The notes under the pieces are model-generated. The model searched no databases and was not told the DNA's origin. It saw only the letters and a list, made by a program, of their open reading frames with translations. A program made the translations under genes and the position numbers. Of a stretch of 41,769 bases of DNA, positions 5,759 through 12,949 are shown piece after piece. Source of the stretch: Acidobacteriota bacterium (lineage in GTDB: Bacteria; Acidobacteriota; Polarisedimenticolia; J045); assembly GCA_027021395.1 (NCBI GenBank), contig JALUUK010000408.1, forward strand, positions 1-41,769. The letters run 5' to 3'. Within the stretch, counting starts at the first letter, position 1. Each line of letters starts with the position of its first letter.

Positions 5759-7303
5759 CTACCAGTCGTAGACCGCTCGGAGGAAACCCGAGTGGAGCAG
5801 CCAATTGTTGAGGTGAGTCACGGCGATTTTCGACGTCGGCTCCGGTCCGTAGTCTTCCGCTGCCAGCCAGTAGCTCAGAATTTGGTTGCCGCCGAGCAGC
5901 CAGGCTTCGGTGCGGTAATCCTCCGGATAGCCGTTGGCGAGCAATGGATGGCCCGGCTGGAGGACTTCGCCGACTGGATAGGGGTACGGATCCGGAAAAG
6001 GTGTGCCCGGCTTCGCATACTCCCGCGACCAGAAATCCAGCGACAATCCCAATCCGCTCAGCAGTTCGGTCCACCAGCGATTCGTCATCGGCGGCGGGAC
6101 TTGCGGCAAATTGGCGTGGCCGCCGGCGGTCAATAACGAGAGTGACAAGTGATTGACCGGCGGCATCAGCAGGAGGCGCTTATTGCCGAGGCTTAGCCAG
6201 CGTTTCAACTCAGCCAACTGATCGGCAAAAGCCGCCGGTGACAATTCACCGATCAAGATCACCAGCTTAGCTTGATCCGGCAGTCTCGTGGCGGAGCGGG
6301 GCGATCCGTCGGACGCGTAGCCGACGCACGTCGCCGCGTCGAATCCGAAGGTGCCCCAGACATAGCCCCGTGGATCGGCCACTGTCGATGCACCGCGAAA
6401 CCCAAACCGGTAGAACCATTGTTCGGAAGCGCTGAAGCCAGCCCGGGTGTCCTCGAAGCAGCCAGCAGGATTCCACAGCACGACCCGGATCGCACCGCAA
6501 TCGGACGTATCGTACGCGGCGCCGTAGGGATCGTCGATCGTCGGATCATCCGCATTGAGGTCGGGGCGATACAGGGCGAATGGGGCGAACGATGCGCCGG
6601 CATTCGTTAAGCCGTCGTGGCCGGCGGGGCGGTGCCGAAGGTAGGGGTACCAGGATCCGTTTCCGGCACAATCGAGGCACCCGAATTGCAAGACGATTGA
6701 TCTCACCTCGACGAGGTAGTACCCGCCCCAGCTCGCGTTCAAGACCGGCAGGAGAAGCGAGAGCGGCTGGCCGAAATGCATGTTGGCCGGCTCTGGGAAG
6801 ACGCCGAAAGGATCGATGTAGGCCCATGTGTACCAAGGGCGAGGCTGTGCTCCGAAGACCGCACCGCCAGCCGTGCACCACCCCCCGACGATGCATCGCA
6901 AATTTGCTCGGTCGACTCGTCCGATTGCCACGGGGATCACTTGCCGGCCGGTCGGGGTCAGCGCGTCGACGAGAAGTCGCCAGACAGCGCCGTTCTGCCG
7001 GATCCAAGTGATTTCGTAAGGGCTGAGCCGGCCACTGAGGAATCCGGACTGACGCATGGGTGACAGATCGGCTGCCTTCCAGTACGGGTAATCGCTGAAA
7101 TAGTCCCAATAGATTGTCGCTCCATTACGGTCGAACCCGTCGCTCGACCAGTCAGTCAGCGTCGGCTGGGGCAGGATCGGGAACGCGATTTCCGTTGAGA
7201 GCGGGCAGGGAATCGGATCGTCCCCGGTCGTGATGAGCGTATCGCCCTCGGGATGAACGTAGCCGGTCTCTCGGCCAGTGCTGAGCCATCGCAACTCGGT
7301 CAT
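5759..7303 (-). CDS. Putative tail-tip or receptor-binding protein, 514 aa
   Basis: The family is not recognised. It is rich in Trp, Tyr, Pro and Gly, as expected for an extracellular beta-rich phage protein. The second half contains an alpha/beta-looking segment (AKLVILIGELSPAAF, then KRLLLMPPVNHL) that could be a Rossmann-like insertion. The C-terminus returns to aromatic-rich sequence. Several cysteines (CLDCAGN, CGAIRV) could form disulfides. The start overlaps the stop of the upstream gene (ATGA), so the two are coupled. As the last gene of the late block, its job is inferred to be adsorption or a tail accessory. Confidence 0.65.
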   Translation of the reverse strand: MTELRWLSTGRETGYVHPEGDTLITTGDDPIPCPLSTEIAFPILPQPTLTDWSSDGFDRNGATIYWDYFSDYPYWKAADLSPMRQSGFLSGRLSPYEITWIRQNGAVWRLLVDALTPTGRQVIPVAIGRVDRANLRCIVGGWCTAGGAVFGAQPRPWYTWAYIDPFGVFPEPANMHFGQPLSLLLPVLNASWGGYYLVEVRSIVLQFGCLDCAGNGSWYPYLRHRPAGHDGLTNAGASFAPFALYRPDLNADDPTIDDPYGAAYDTSDCGAIRVVLWNPAGCFEDTRAGFSASEQWFYRFGFRGASTVADPRGYVWGTFGFDAATCVGYASDGSPRSATRLPDQAKLVILIGELSPAAFADQLAELKRWLSLGNKRLLLMPPVNHLSLSLLTAGGHANLPQVPPPMTNRWWTELLSGLGLSLDFWSREYAKPGTPFPDPYPYPVGEVLQPGHPLLANGYPEDYRTEAWLLGGNQILSYWLAAEDYGPEPTSKIAVTHLNNWLLHSGFLRAVYDW

Positions 7304-9195
7304 GAGTCGATCACTTCCACAGGAGCCAACTCCAGTCGGGTGACCTGGTCGCGGGGGTCATATCGCAGTCCTGTGATCTGAAGGTATTTGGCGGGTTCGA
7401 TACCGGGGACGTTCCGATTCAAATCGATGTTTCGGCCGTCGATGCGGTCGATGAGGTCACCGATCGCGTAGGAAAGCGACATTCCCGCCACGGCCGCTTC
7501 CACCTGCTGCACGGCCGATTCGTGTCGCTGTTTGAGCGTCAGCAGGTACTGTTCGAGCGCCGCCGAGTCGTACCGTTCGTCCGCGTCGGCGCTTTGGGCC
7601 AGGGCGCTGGCAAAATCACCGCTGGTGACGCGAGCGCGATCGAAGAAGCGGTCCGACAGATCAAGGAACAGAGTCAGATCACGGCGGTTCGGTGAGGCAT
7701 CCGCGAGCACCAGCGCGCCGAGCCGGCTGTCACCTTGGACCGTGCCCGTGATCCGGACGCGTGCCTGATCGCCAGCCGCGATCAGTTCCGGAGGAGGGGT
7801 GTTGCCGTCGAAATAGATACCGATGCGGTCTTTCAGCAAACGGATCGTCCAGTTGTTGCCCGCCGGCTGCCAGTCGGGGTTGCCGTACTCGTCCTCAGCC
7901 ACGGCGTAATCCACGAAGGGCTTGCGCCGCCGGCCGTGATCGTCCAGAGTCAGGCAGTCCAGCAGCGGGCGACGGCGGGCGATCCAAACGTCGAAGACCG
8001 ACGAGAGGTCGGTCGGACCGTCGATGGGAGCGGTGTAAGTCCGCAGGCCGGTGTAGCTGCCGTCTTCGTTCGCCACCCAGAGGCGCCACGCGTCTTGATG
8101 CTGCTCGTAGAGCGAGTCCTTCGCCGATTGATCCAGATCGGCGGCGCTGAGAGCGTCGTCGGCCTCGGGCCATCCGCGGAAAAGTTCTATCGTGACCTCA
8201 CGTTCCTGCCACTGGCCCTGGCCGACAATCTTGTTGGCCAGGCTGAGGATGTCGACGCGCAGGTCGGTCTGCGGGGCGTTCGATTCGCCCAGCTCGAAGG
8301 ATTCGCCCGGTCTCTGTAGATGGAGCTGTTTGGTTCGAGTCGCCTTGCCCAGGCGGAACAAGACGATCTTCTTATCGTGATGGTCCAGATACCAATGGTA
8401 GCCGTGCGGCACCAGCAGCCGATCGAGCAGCTCGGGCAGATACAGTCCCCGGGGCAGGCGGACATTCTTCAGCGGCGGTGGCGGGTCATTCGGGTCGTCG
8501 AAGAGGCCAGCCGCGTCCACGTCCGGATTCTCGACGAAAGTCTCATCGGGGTTGCAGACCGCGCAGAGCGTCTGGATCGCTTCCTTCAGCGTCCATTCCT
8601 CGCTGGTGCAGCCTTGCAGGGTCTGCGCGGCCGCCGTCCGGACGGAGTTGGGGTCGATGAAGGCATAGTGATCCTCGCCGGGCACTTTCTGGTCGCACTT
8701 GTTGGAGTAGATCGTCCCTTCGATCTCTGGGTTGAAGATAAGGTCTGCCGGCCAATCTTCGATCATGCCCTGGTTCCAGACGGGAATCGTCTGGAGCGGC
8801 TCGCCGAAATGATAGGGCGCGGCCGTGGCGGTGACGACCATGTCGGCGTCGGCGTTGCGCGCCGCGAGTTCGACGTCTTCGTTGGTCAGTTCGCCCCAGA
8901 ACAGCCGTTGTCCCAAATCCCCACTTTCGTCGGCGATCCAGACTTCCACCTGGCGGTTCCAGCGATCGCCGATCTGCCAGTCGACGAACTGCTGGCCGAG
9001 TACCTCGTACGCCACGCGGAAACGGGCGCGGTCCAGACTCTCCCCCCCGGCCGTCTTTTCGAGGTCGATCGGGATCATCCAGTCGACCTCATCGGTGGCG
9101 CTGGGCGCATTTCCCTGGTCGTCCCCCAAGAGGACGACCAGCCGAGCCATCGGCTCGGCGCCGGAGGAATTGCGATTGTTCGGCGTGGCAGTCAT
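7300..9195 (-). CDS. Putative tail or baseplate hub-like protein, 631 aa
   Basis: A large soluble protein. The N-terminal region (residues 16-110: MARLVVLLGDD, LFWGELTNEDVEL) and middle (LPELLDRLLVPHGYHWYLD, KIVLFRLGKA) resemble the arrangement of phage hub proteins, where a beta domain precedes a module for loading a tail-tip enzyme. A helix at QYLLTLKQRHESAVQQVEAAV follows, and the end reads YLQITGLRYDP. This is recognition by layout, not by a firm motif. An alternative start is the ATG at 9150. Translation is coupled to the next gene. Confidence 0.55.
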   Translation of the reverse strand: MTATPNNRNSSGAEPMARLVVLLGDDQGNAPSATDEVDWMIPIDLEKTAGGESLDRARFRVAYEVLGQQFVDWQIGDRWNRQVEVWIADESGDLGQRLFWGELTNEDVELAARNADADMVVTATAAPYHFGEPLQTIPVWNQGMIEDWPADLIFNPEIEGTIYSNKCDQKVPGEDHYAFIDPNSVRTAAAQTLQGCTSEEWTLKEAIQTLCAVCNPDETFVENPDVDAAGLFDDPNDPPPPLKNVRLPRGLYLPELLDRLLVPHGYHWYLDHHDKKIVLFRLGKATRTKQLHLQRPGESFELGESNAPQTDLRVDILSLANKIVGQGQWQEREVTIELFRGWPEADDALSAADLDQSAKDSLYEQHQDAWRLWVANEDGSYTGLRTYTAPIDGPTDLSSVFDVWIARRRPLLDCLTLDDHGRRRKPFVDYAVAEDEYGNPDWQPAGNNWTIRLLKDRIGIYFDGNTPPPELIAAGDQARVRITGTVQGDSRLGALVLADASPNRRDLTLFLDLSDRFFDRARVTSGDFASALAQSADADERYDSAALEQYLLTLKQRHESAVQQVEAAVAGMSLSYAIGDLIDRIDGRNIDLNRNVPGIEPAKYLQITGLRYDPRDQVTRLELAPVEVIDS

Positions 9196-9287
9196 GGCGG
9201 TCTCGCTGGCGAGCCGGATGTGTCAACCTCCGGGTGGATCGGGTCCGCCGAGCCTTCGCACCCGCCGGCCGGTGCCGTCGGTTCGCC

Positions 9288-9337
9288 GGGTGGGCGATGC
9301 CCACCCTACGGCGGCTGGTGGGCGGTGCCCACCCTAC
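9288..9337. repeat. Two palindromic repeat units (GGTGGGCggtGCCCACC type)
   Basis: Units at 9288-9309 and 9317-9337 each form a 7-bp stem around a 3-base loop and end in CCCTAC. The second supplies the TAG stop codon of the 9334 gene. The same element recurs at 12218, 18801, 19292 and 21958. It resembles dispersed palindromes of planctomycete chromosomes. Confidence 0.8.
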
Positions 9338-9771
9338 TGCGGCGGCTGCAAGCGGAGTTCCATCCAGGTGTCATGCCAGTCGGGCTGAGTCGATTGAGGC
9401 GGCTGCTGGGACTCGGGCGCTGCGGTCTGGTCGCTGGGCCGCAGCGCGCTGAGCAGGAGCGGCACTCCGGCACCCAGACCCGCTCCGCCGGCGAGCAACG
9501 CCGCGCCGAGCGCAGCCGTCGCGAGCCGGCTGATCGGCCGCGGAGTGGAAGGGGGCGTCTGGAGGTGGAACTCGTTGCCCACCCAGACGCCCGCCACCGC
9601 CGATTCCTCCGGGTCGGTTTCCGGGCTCGGCCGGCCGAGTGTGCCATCTTGGAGCTTACGGACCAGGCGGCGGACCAGAGCTCGCTCCCGGTTGGTCGCC
9701 TCCAGTTGGCTCGCCTCGTGAGCCAGCCGAGTCAGCATCCATTGGTGCTTCAGCTTCTCGCGCCAGTCCAT
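9334..9771 (-). CDS. Single-span membrane protein, about 145 aa
   Basis: I place the start at the ATG at 9771 (MDWREKLKHQ); a longer frame begins at 9816. The N-terminal 55 residues are charged and helical (ALVRRLVRKLQDG), with one hydrophobic segment around residues 85-110 (ATAALGAALLAGGAGLGAGVPLLL) and a Gln/Pro-rich tail. It overlaps the preceding gene by about 115 bases in another frame. Its stop codon is formed by the palindromic repeat. Nested overlap plus one membrane span recalls lysis accessory proteins such as spanins, but no lipobox is seen. Confidence 0.55.
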   Translation of the reverse strand: MDWREKLKHQWMLTRLAHEASQLEATNRERALVRRLVRKLQDGTLGRPSPETDPEESAVAGVWVGNEFHLQTPPSTPRPISRLATAALGAALLAGGAGLGAGVPLLLSALRPSDQTAAPESQQPPQSTQPDWHDTWMELRLQPPQ

Positions 9772-9904
9772 CGAGCTCGCTCCTCGCCTGCTCGGCCCGC
9801 CGCTTGATCCACTCACGGATTCGCCGCTCGATCAGCGCCCGGTCCAGCGAGACGGCGTCTCGGAGGCCGTCATTCAGAGCTTCCACGACGTTCACACGCG
9901 GCAT
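9656..9904 (-). CDS. Small helical protein, 82 aa
   Basis: It starts at the ATG at 9904, overlapping the stop of the previous gene (TGATG). The first 50 residues are a clear amphipathic helix (RALIERRIREWIKRRAEQAR). The last 30 residues are Gly/Pro-rich and are read from DNA that also encodes the start of the 9771 gene, so the C-terminus may be a by-product of overlap. No family is recognised. Confidence 0.5.
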   Translation of the reverse strand: MPRVNVVEALNDGLRDAVSLDRALIERRIREWIKRRAEQARSELDGLAREAEAPMDADSAGSRGEPTGGDQPGASSGPPPGP

Positions 9905-10182
9905 CACTTAGTGCTTCCAGCGGGGGCCGGCCCGCCTGGCGTTTCTTTGGCTGCCACTTCGCGGGCGCCGAGGGATTCGGCCAGGCTGACCATGTCCTTG
10001 CCTTCGAGGTAGTTGTAGTCCAGGACTTTGGCCACCGTGACGAAGTTCTGCTGAGCGATGTTGCCGATCTGAAGCAGTTGATTCGCGGCGTGTTCCGCAA
10101 AACGTTCGCTGACATCGGCCATGTCAGGTTCTCCTTTCTGTTGTTGACTGTCGGGCATGGGTAACGGAATGGTTTCCGGCAT
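9904..10182 (-). CDS. Small hypothetical protein with two candidate starts
   Basis: Two in-frame ATGs each have a good ribosome-binding site: 10182 (GGAGGG eight bases upstream) and 10122 (AGGAGA upstream). The core after the second start (MADVSERFAEHAANQLLQIG, VLDYNYLEGKDMVSLAESLG) looks like a compact helical protein. The first 20 residues are Pro/Gln-rich. Two products of 92 and 72 residues are therefore plausible. The function is unknown. Confidence 0.6.
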   Translation of the reverse strand: MPETIPLPMPDSQQQKGEPDMADVSERFAEHAANQLLQIGNIAQQNFVTVAKVLDYNYLEGKDMVSLAESLGAREVAAKETPGGPAPAGSTK

Positions 10183-10199
10183 CGAAGTAGCCCTCCTGT

Positions 10200-11363
10200 C
10201 TATCGGCGCTGCGACCGGCTGATTGACGCCGGCCGCCTACCGTTCGCCGTAGGCTCCCGAGCACGTTCGGGCGGCCATTGACTGCGAGGAATCAAGTAGA
10301 AGTTCTGCGTCTCTCCCAGACGGACCTGGCTTTCCTGGAGGAGCTGTCCGTTCGGTCCATACAGCCGGAACCGAATCGGAGCAAGACGCGGTGCAATCTG
10401 CTTGGACAGTTCACCCGGGTCCGTCCGGCGTTTCAATTCGCTCATCAACCGCTGTTCGACGGAAGCCAGCGCTTGTTGCAGGGTCGCCGGATCGAAGTCC
10501 TTTCCGTCTTTCCCCGGCGGTCCCGGCGGCCCGGGAGGCCCGCGTTCACCGCGCGGACCAGGAACAGCAGCGATCTGTTTGAGCTTCTGGATCTGGTTTT
10601 GCAGCGTCTCAATTTCAGTCTGCAGGCGTTTGAGATCCTCGGCGACCTCTTTCGGCACCAAAGGCTCGCGTTCGGGGATTGGTGAAAGTTGTTGCTGTTG
10701 GTGCTGTCCACCACCCCCGTCACAGCCGCAATCACCGCGCCGGCGGCGGGCGAGCAGGCTCAGCAGACCGCTCGTTTTGGTGGCGGCGCCCCAGTTACCT
10801 TGTCCGGTGTAGAGCGCGACGCGGTTTTGCGTACGCGCGATGACGCCGACCAGCTTGCCATCGTAAAAGACACCGCCGCCGGATTCGCCGGCGATCGGTG
10901 CGGTGCGGCCCGTCAATTCCAGCCAGCGACCGTCCCGGGACTTCACTCGCGCACGATACCGCAGGATGCGATCGACGCCAGCGGCCGAGGGAACGCCGTA
11001 GACGAGGACTTCGGCACCGACCGGCGGCGGTTGCTCCGCCAGCGGGACAAAGGGCAAGACCGCCTTTGTGTCGAGACAGATCAGCGCTGCGTCGATCTCG
11101 TCATCTCGCGCACAGACCACCCGGCCGGCGAAACGCCGGCCGTCGTGCAAGATGACGACCACTCGTTGACCAGTCTCATAGCAATGCCCGGCCGTCAGCA
11201 CCTGGCGAGGCCCGACGAGTGTCCCGGAACAGCCCGATTCAATACGCACGCTGGCGCGGTCGTATTGCACCAGGCGCTCCGTCGCCAACTGGCCGGCGAC
11301 GGCCAACCCCGCCGCACACACAGCAAAGACGATGGTCGATCGCAGTAGGGTTTTCATGGTCAC
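10200..11363 (-). CDS. Secreted trypsin-like serine protease with coiled coil and collagen-like segment
   Basis: This 387-residue protein has a signal peptide (STIVFAVCAAGLAVAG) followed by a chymotrypsin-fold protease. The triad is visible: His60 in LTAGHC, Asp91 in DEIDAAL and Ser161 in GESGGG. A cysteine-rich GDCGCDGGGG linker and a Gln run follow. A coiled coil comes next (EDLKRLQTEIETLQNQIQKL), then a short Gly-X-Y collagen-like stretch (GPPGPPGPPGKDGKD), then a C-terminal domain. Coiled coil plus collagen suggests a trimer. It lies inside the tail block, overlapping the upstream stop. A virion-associated or secreted protease is inferred. Confidence 0.85.
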   Translation of the reverse strand: MTMKTLLRSTIVFAVCAAGLAVAGQLATERLVQYDRASVRIESGCSGTLVGPRQVLTAGHCYETGQRVVVILHDGRRFAGRVVCARDDEIDAALICLDTKAVLPFVPLAEQPPPVGAEVLVYGVPSAAGVDRILRYRARVKSRDGRWLELTGRTAPIAGESGGGVFYDGKLVGVIARTQNRVALYTGQGNWGAATKTSGLLSLLARRRRGDCGCDGGGGQHQQQQLSPIPEREPLVPKEVAEDLKRLQTEIETLQNQIQKLKQIAAVPGPRGERGPPGPPGPPGKDGKDFDPATLQQALASVEQRLMSELKRRTDPGELSKQIAPRLAPIRFRLYGPNGQLLQESQVRLGETQNFYLIPRSQWPPERAREPTANGRRPASISRSQRR

Positions 11364-12097
11364 ACCGTTTGAACTTGGACGCTCGACGGAGCCGGTGGGC
11401 CCGTGGCGTCTGCCTGGACGGCCAAGCCGGTCAAGACGTCGGCCGTCACGGATTCATCGGAGTTCGCTGCGACGATCTTGTAGGTGTAAGGGGCGGCATC
11501 CGAAAGAGCCGGTGTGTCAATTTGGATGATCCGAGGAACCTGCTGGGCGTCGTCCCAGCTCACGACAGCATCGGTCGGAGAGGTCGGGCCGGCGGTAGCG
11601 ACCGCACGGAATCGGGTCGCCGCGATGCCGTCGCTGGCTGGCTGCCAACGGAACCGGATTCGGACCACGCCGCCCGATCGAGGTTCGATCGACAGCAACG
11701 TGGCGCTGCCCCGGATTTCCGTCTGCTCGTTCAAATTGGCATCGTAAGTCACCAGCAAGGTCCGGTAGTTATCCGTTTCGCACTCGACGTGATCAGCGAA
11801 TCGTCGTACGTCAAAGGCTACGGTCTGACCCGACCAGGCGGAAGAGGAATTCAGCACGGCCTGGTTTCCCGGATCGGCGACGCTGGTCACGCGAGCGGTC
11901 TTGGTGATGCTGCCGGCGCCAATCGCATGCACGCCCGCCCGCCCCTTGATGCGGCCCCGGCGCGTGCCGCGCGCATAGAGGCCGAGCACGCGCAGCCGCC
12001 GGTATTGCACCGTCGTTCCGAGAGTCGCATACACCGAGGTGCCGCTGCCGGCGAACGGATGGTGGTTGTAAGCGTCTTGGGAAGTGAGGATGCGCAT
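11360..12097 (-). CDS. Beta-rich protein with fibronectin-III-like C-terminus
   Basis: The start at 12097 (MRILTSQDAYNHH) is preferred over 12130 because GGGAG lies upstream and the extra residues look random. The C-terminal 90 residues (SDAAPYTYKIVAANSDES, LAVQADATGPPAPSSV) resemble fibronectin type III repeats with the typical Y-x-Y-x-V-x-A strand. The N-terminus is beta-rich (YRRLRVLGLYARGTRRG). Such domains decorate phage tails and capsids and bind carbohydrate weakly. The stop overlaps the protease start, so the two are translated together. Confidence 0.65.
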   Translation of the reverse strand: MRILTSQDAYNHHPFAGSGTSVYATLGTTVQYRRLRVLGLYARGTRRGRIKGRAGVHAIGAGSITKTARVTSVADPGNQAVLNSSSAWSGQTVAFDVRRFADHVECETDNYRTLLVTYDANLNEQTEIRGSATLLSIEPRSGGVVRIRFRWQPASDGIAATRFRAVATAGPTSPTDAVVSWDDAQQVPRIIQIDTPALSDAAPYTYKIVAANSDESVTADVLTGLAVQADATGPPAPSSVQVQTV

Positions 12098-12117
12098 TGC
12101 GTCGGCTCTCCCATCTC

Positions 12118-12239
12118 CTGGCCCGATCACGATCGCGACCGGAGGTCTCCCGTGGGTTTTCTGGTCTGGAGACCTTCGGTCCGTCGGGTGGGACGGTCCG
12201 GAGACCGCCCCACAACAGGGTGGGCGGTGCCCACCCTAC
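12118..12239. repeat. Composite palindromic repeat cluster
   Basis: Three elements are joined here: a GATCGCGACCGGAGGTCTCC unit (about 12127-12150), a GGAGACCTTCGGTCCG...GGACGGTCCGGAGACC unit (about 12169-12217) and a GGTGGGCGGTGCCCACC palindrome (12218-12239). The last provides the TAG stop of the 12236 gene. The same composite recurs at 18649-18822, 19290-19504 and 21895-21979. Confidence 0.8.
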
Positions 12240-12907
12240 CCGATGGTCACGAAACGCCACTCGGAGGTGAACGTGACGCCGTTGAGAGTCACGGAGGCCT
12301 TGGCCTGGTACTGCCGGTCGTCGGTGAAGTTCGGCGTCGATTGCTCCGCCTCGAATACGTCGTCGTGAAGGTCCGCCGCCGTGAAGGTCTTCGTGAAAAG
12401 GTTCACCCCCGACTGATGCTCGCGGACGACGACCTGCGCCGTGCAGTTGCTGTCGACGGCGTCGACGTCGACCTTCCGGCCATCGTGTTCCAGCCAGACG
12501 GCAATTTGCGCGGCCGACCCCGACGTGCTCTTGACGTTCATTTCACATTTCACTTCGACGGGCAGAAGACCTCGGCGTCCCAGTCGCACGGTCAACGGCA
12601 CCGGTTCCTTCACAGCGTTGTCGTTGGGGCTGGGTGTCCCGTTGTCGAAGATTTTGACGATACAGTCCCGGGCCACGGCCGTATTGTTGATCGCCGACAG
12701 GTCCAGGTCCCACAGATATTGGCTGCGACCTTGGCCGGCCGCGCCGGTCTGCTCGGCATCCGCGAACTTGTGCGGCGTGGTGGCCTGCGAGAACGATTTG
12801 AACGTATTATCCGCGAAGTCGAAGACGTCGCCGTTGGCGGCGTCATACACGCGTAGATAGAGGTTCGCGCTGGACGCGTATTCGACGCTCAGACGCTGCG
12901 TTGCCAT
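12236..12907 (-). CDS. Beta-rich virion protein, 223 aa
   Basis: The ATG at 12907 follows GGAGCAGAAAAA. The product is uniformly beta-rich (LSVEYASSANLYLRVYDA, VEVKCEMNVKS, YQAKASVTLNGV, TSEWRFVTIG), like an immunoglobulin-like or tail appendage protein. No family is recognised. The C-terminus ends exactly at a palindromic repeat that supplies the stop codon TAG. Its position among fibre-associated genes suggests a structural role. Confidence 0.6.
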   Translation of the reverse strand: MATQRLSVEYASSANLYLRVYDAANGDVFDFADNTFKSFSQATTPHKFADAEQTGAAGQGRSQYLWDLDLSAINNTAVARDCIVKIFDNGTPSPNDNAVKEPVPLTVRLGRRGLLPVEVKCEMNVKSTSGSAAQIAVWLEHDGRKVDVDAVDSNCTAQVVVREHQSGVNLFTKTFTAADLHDDVFEAEQSTPNFTDDRQYQAKASVTLNGVTFTSEWRFVTIG

Positions 12908-12949
12908 TTTTTCTGCTCCGTTTGGTGGATTTGCCGGTGGGCGGTCACC

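Noticed and set aside
11219-12856. 545-residue + strand frame opposite tail genes
   Set aside because: It runs through repeat DNA and antisense to coupled late genes, and shows no domain.
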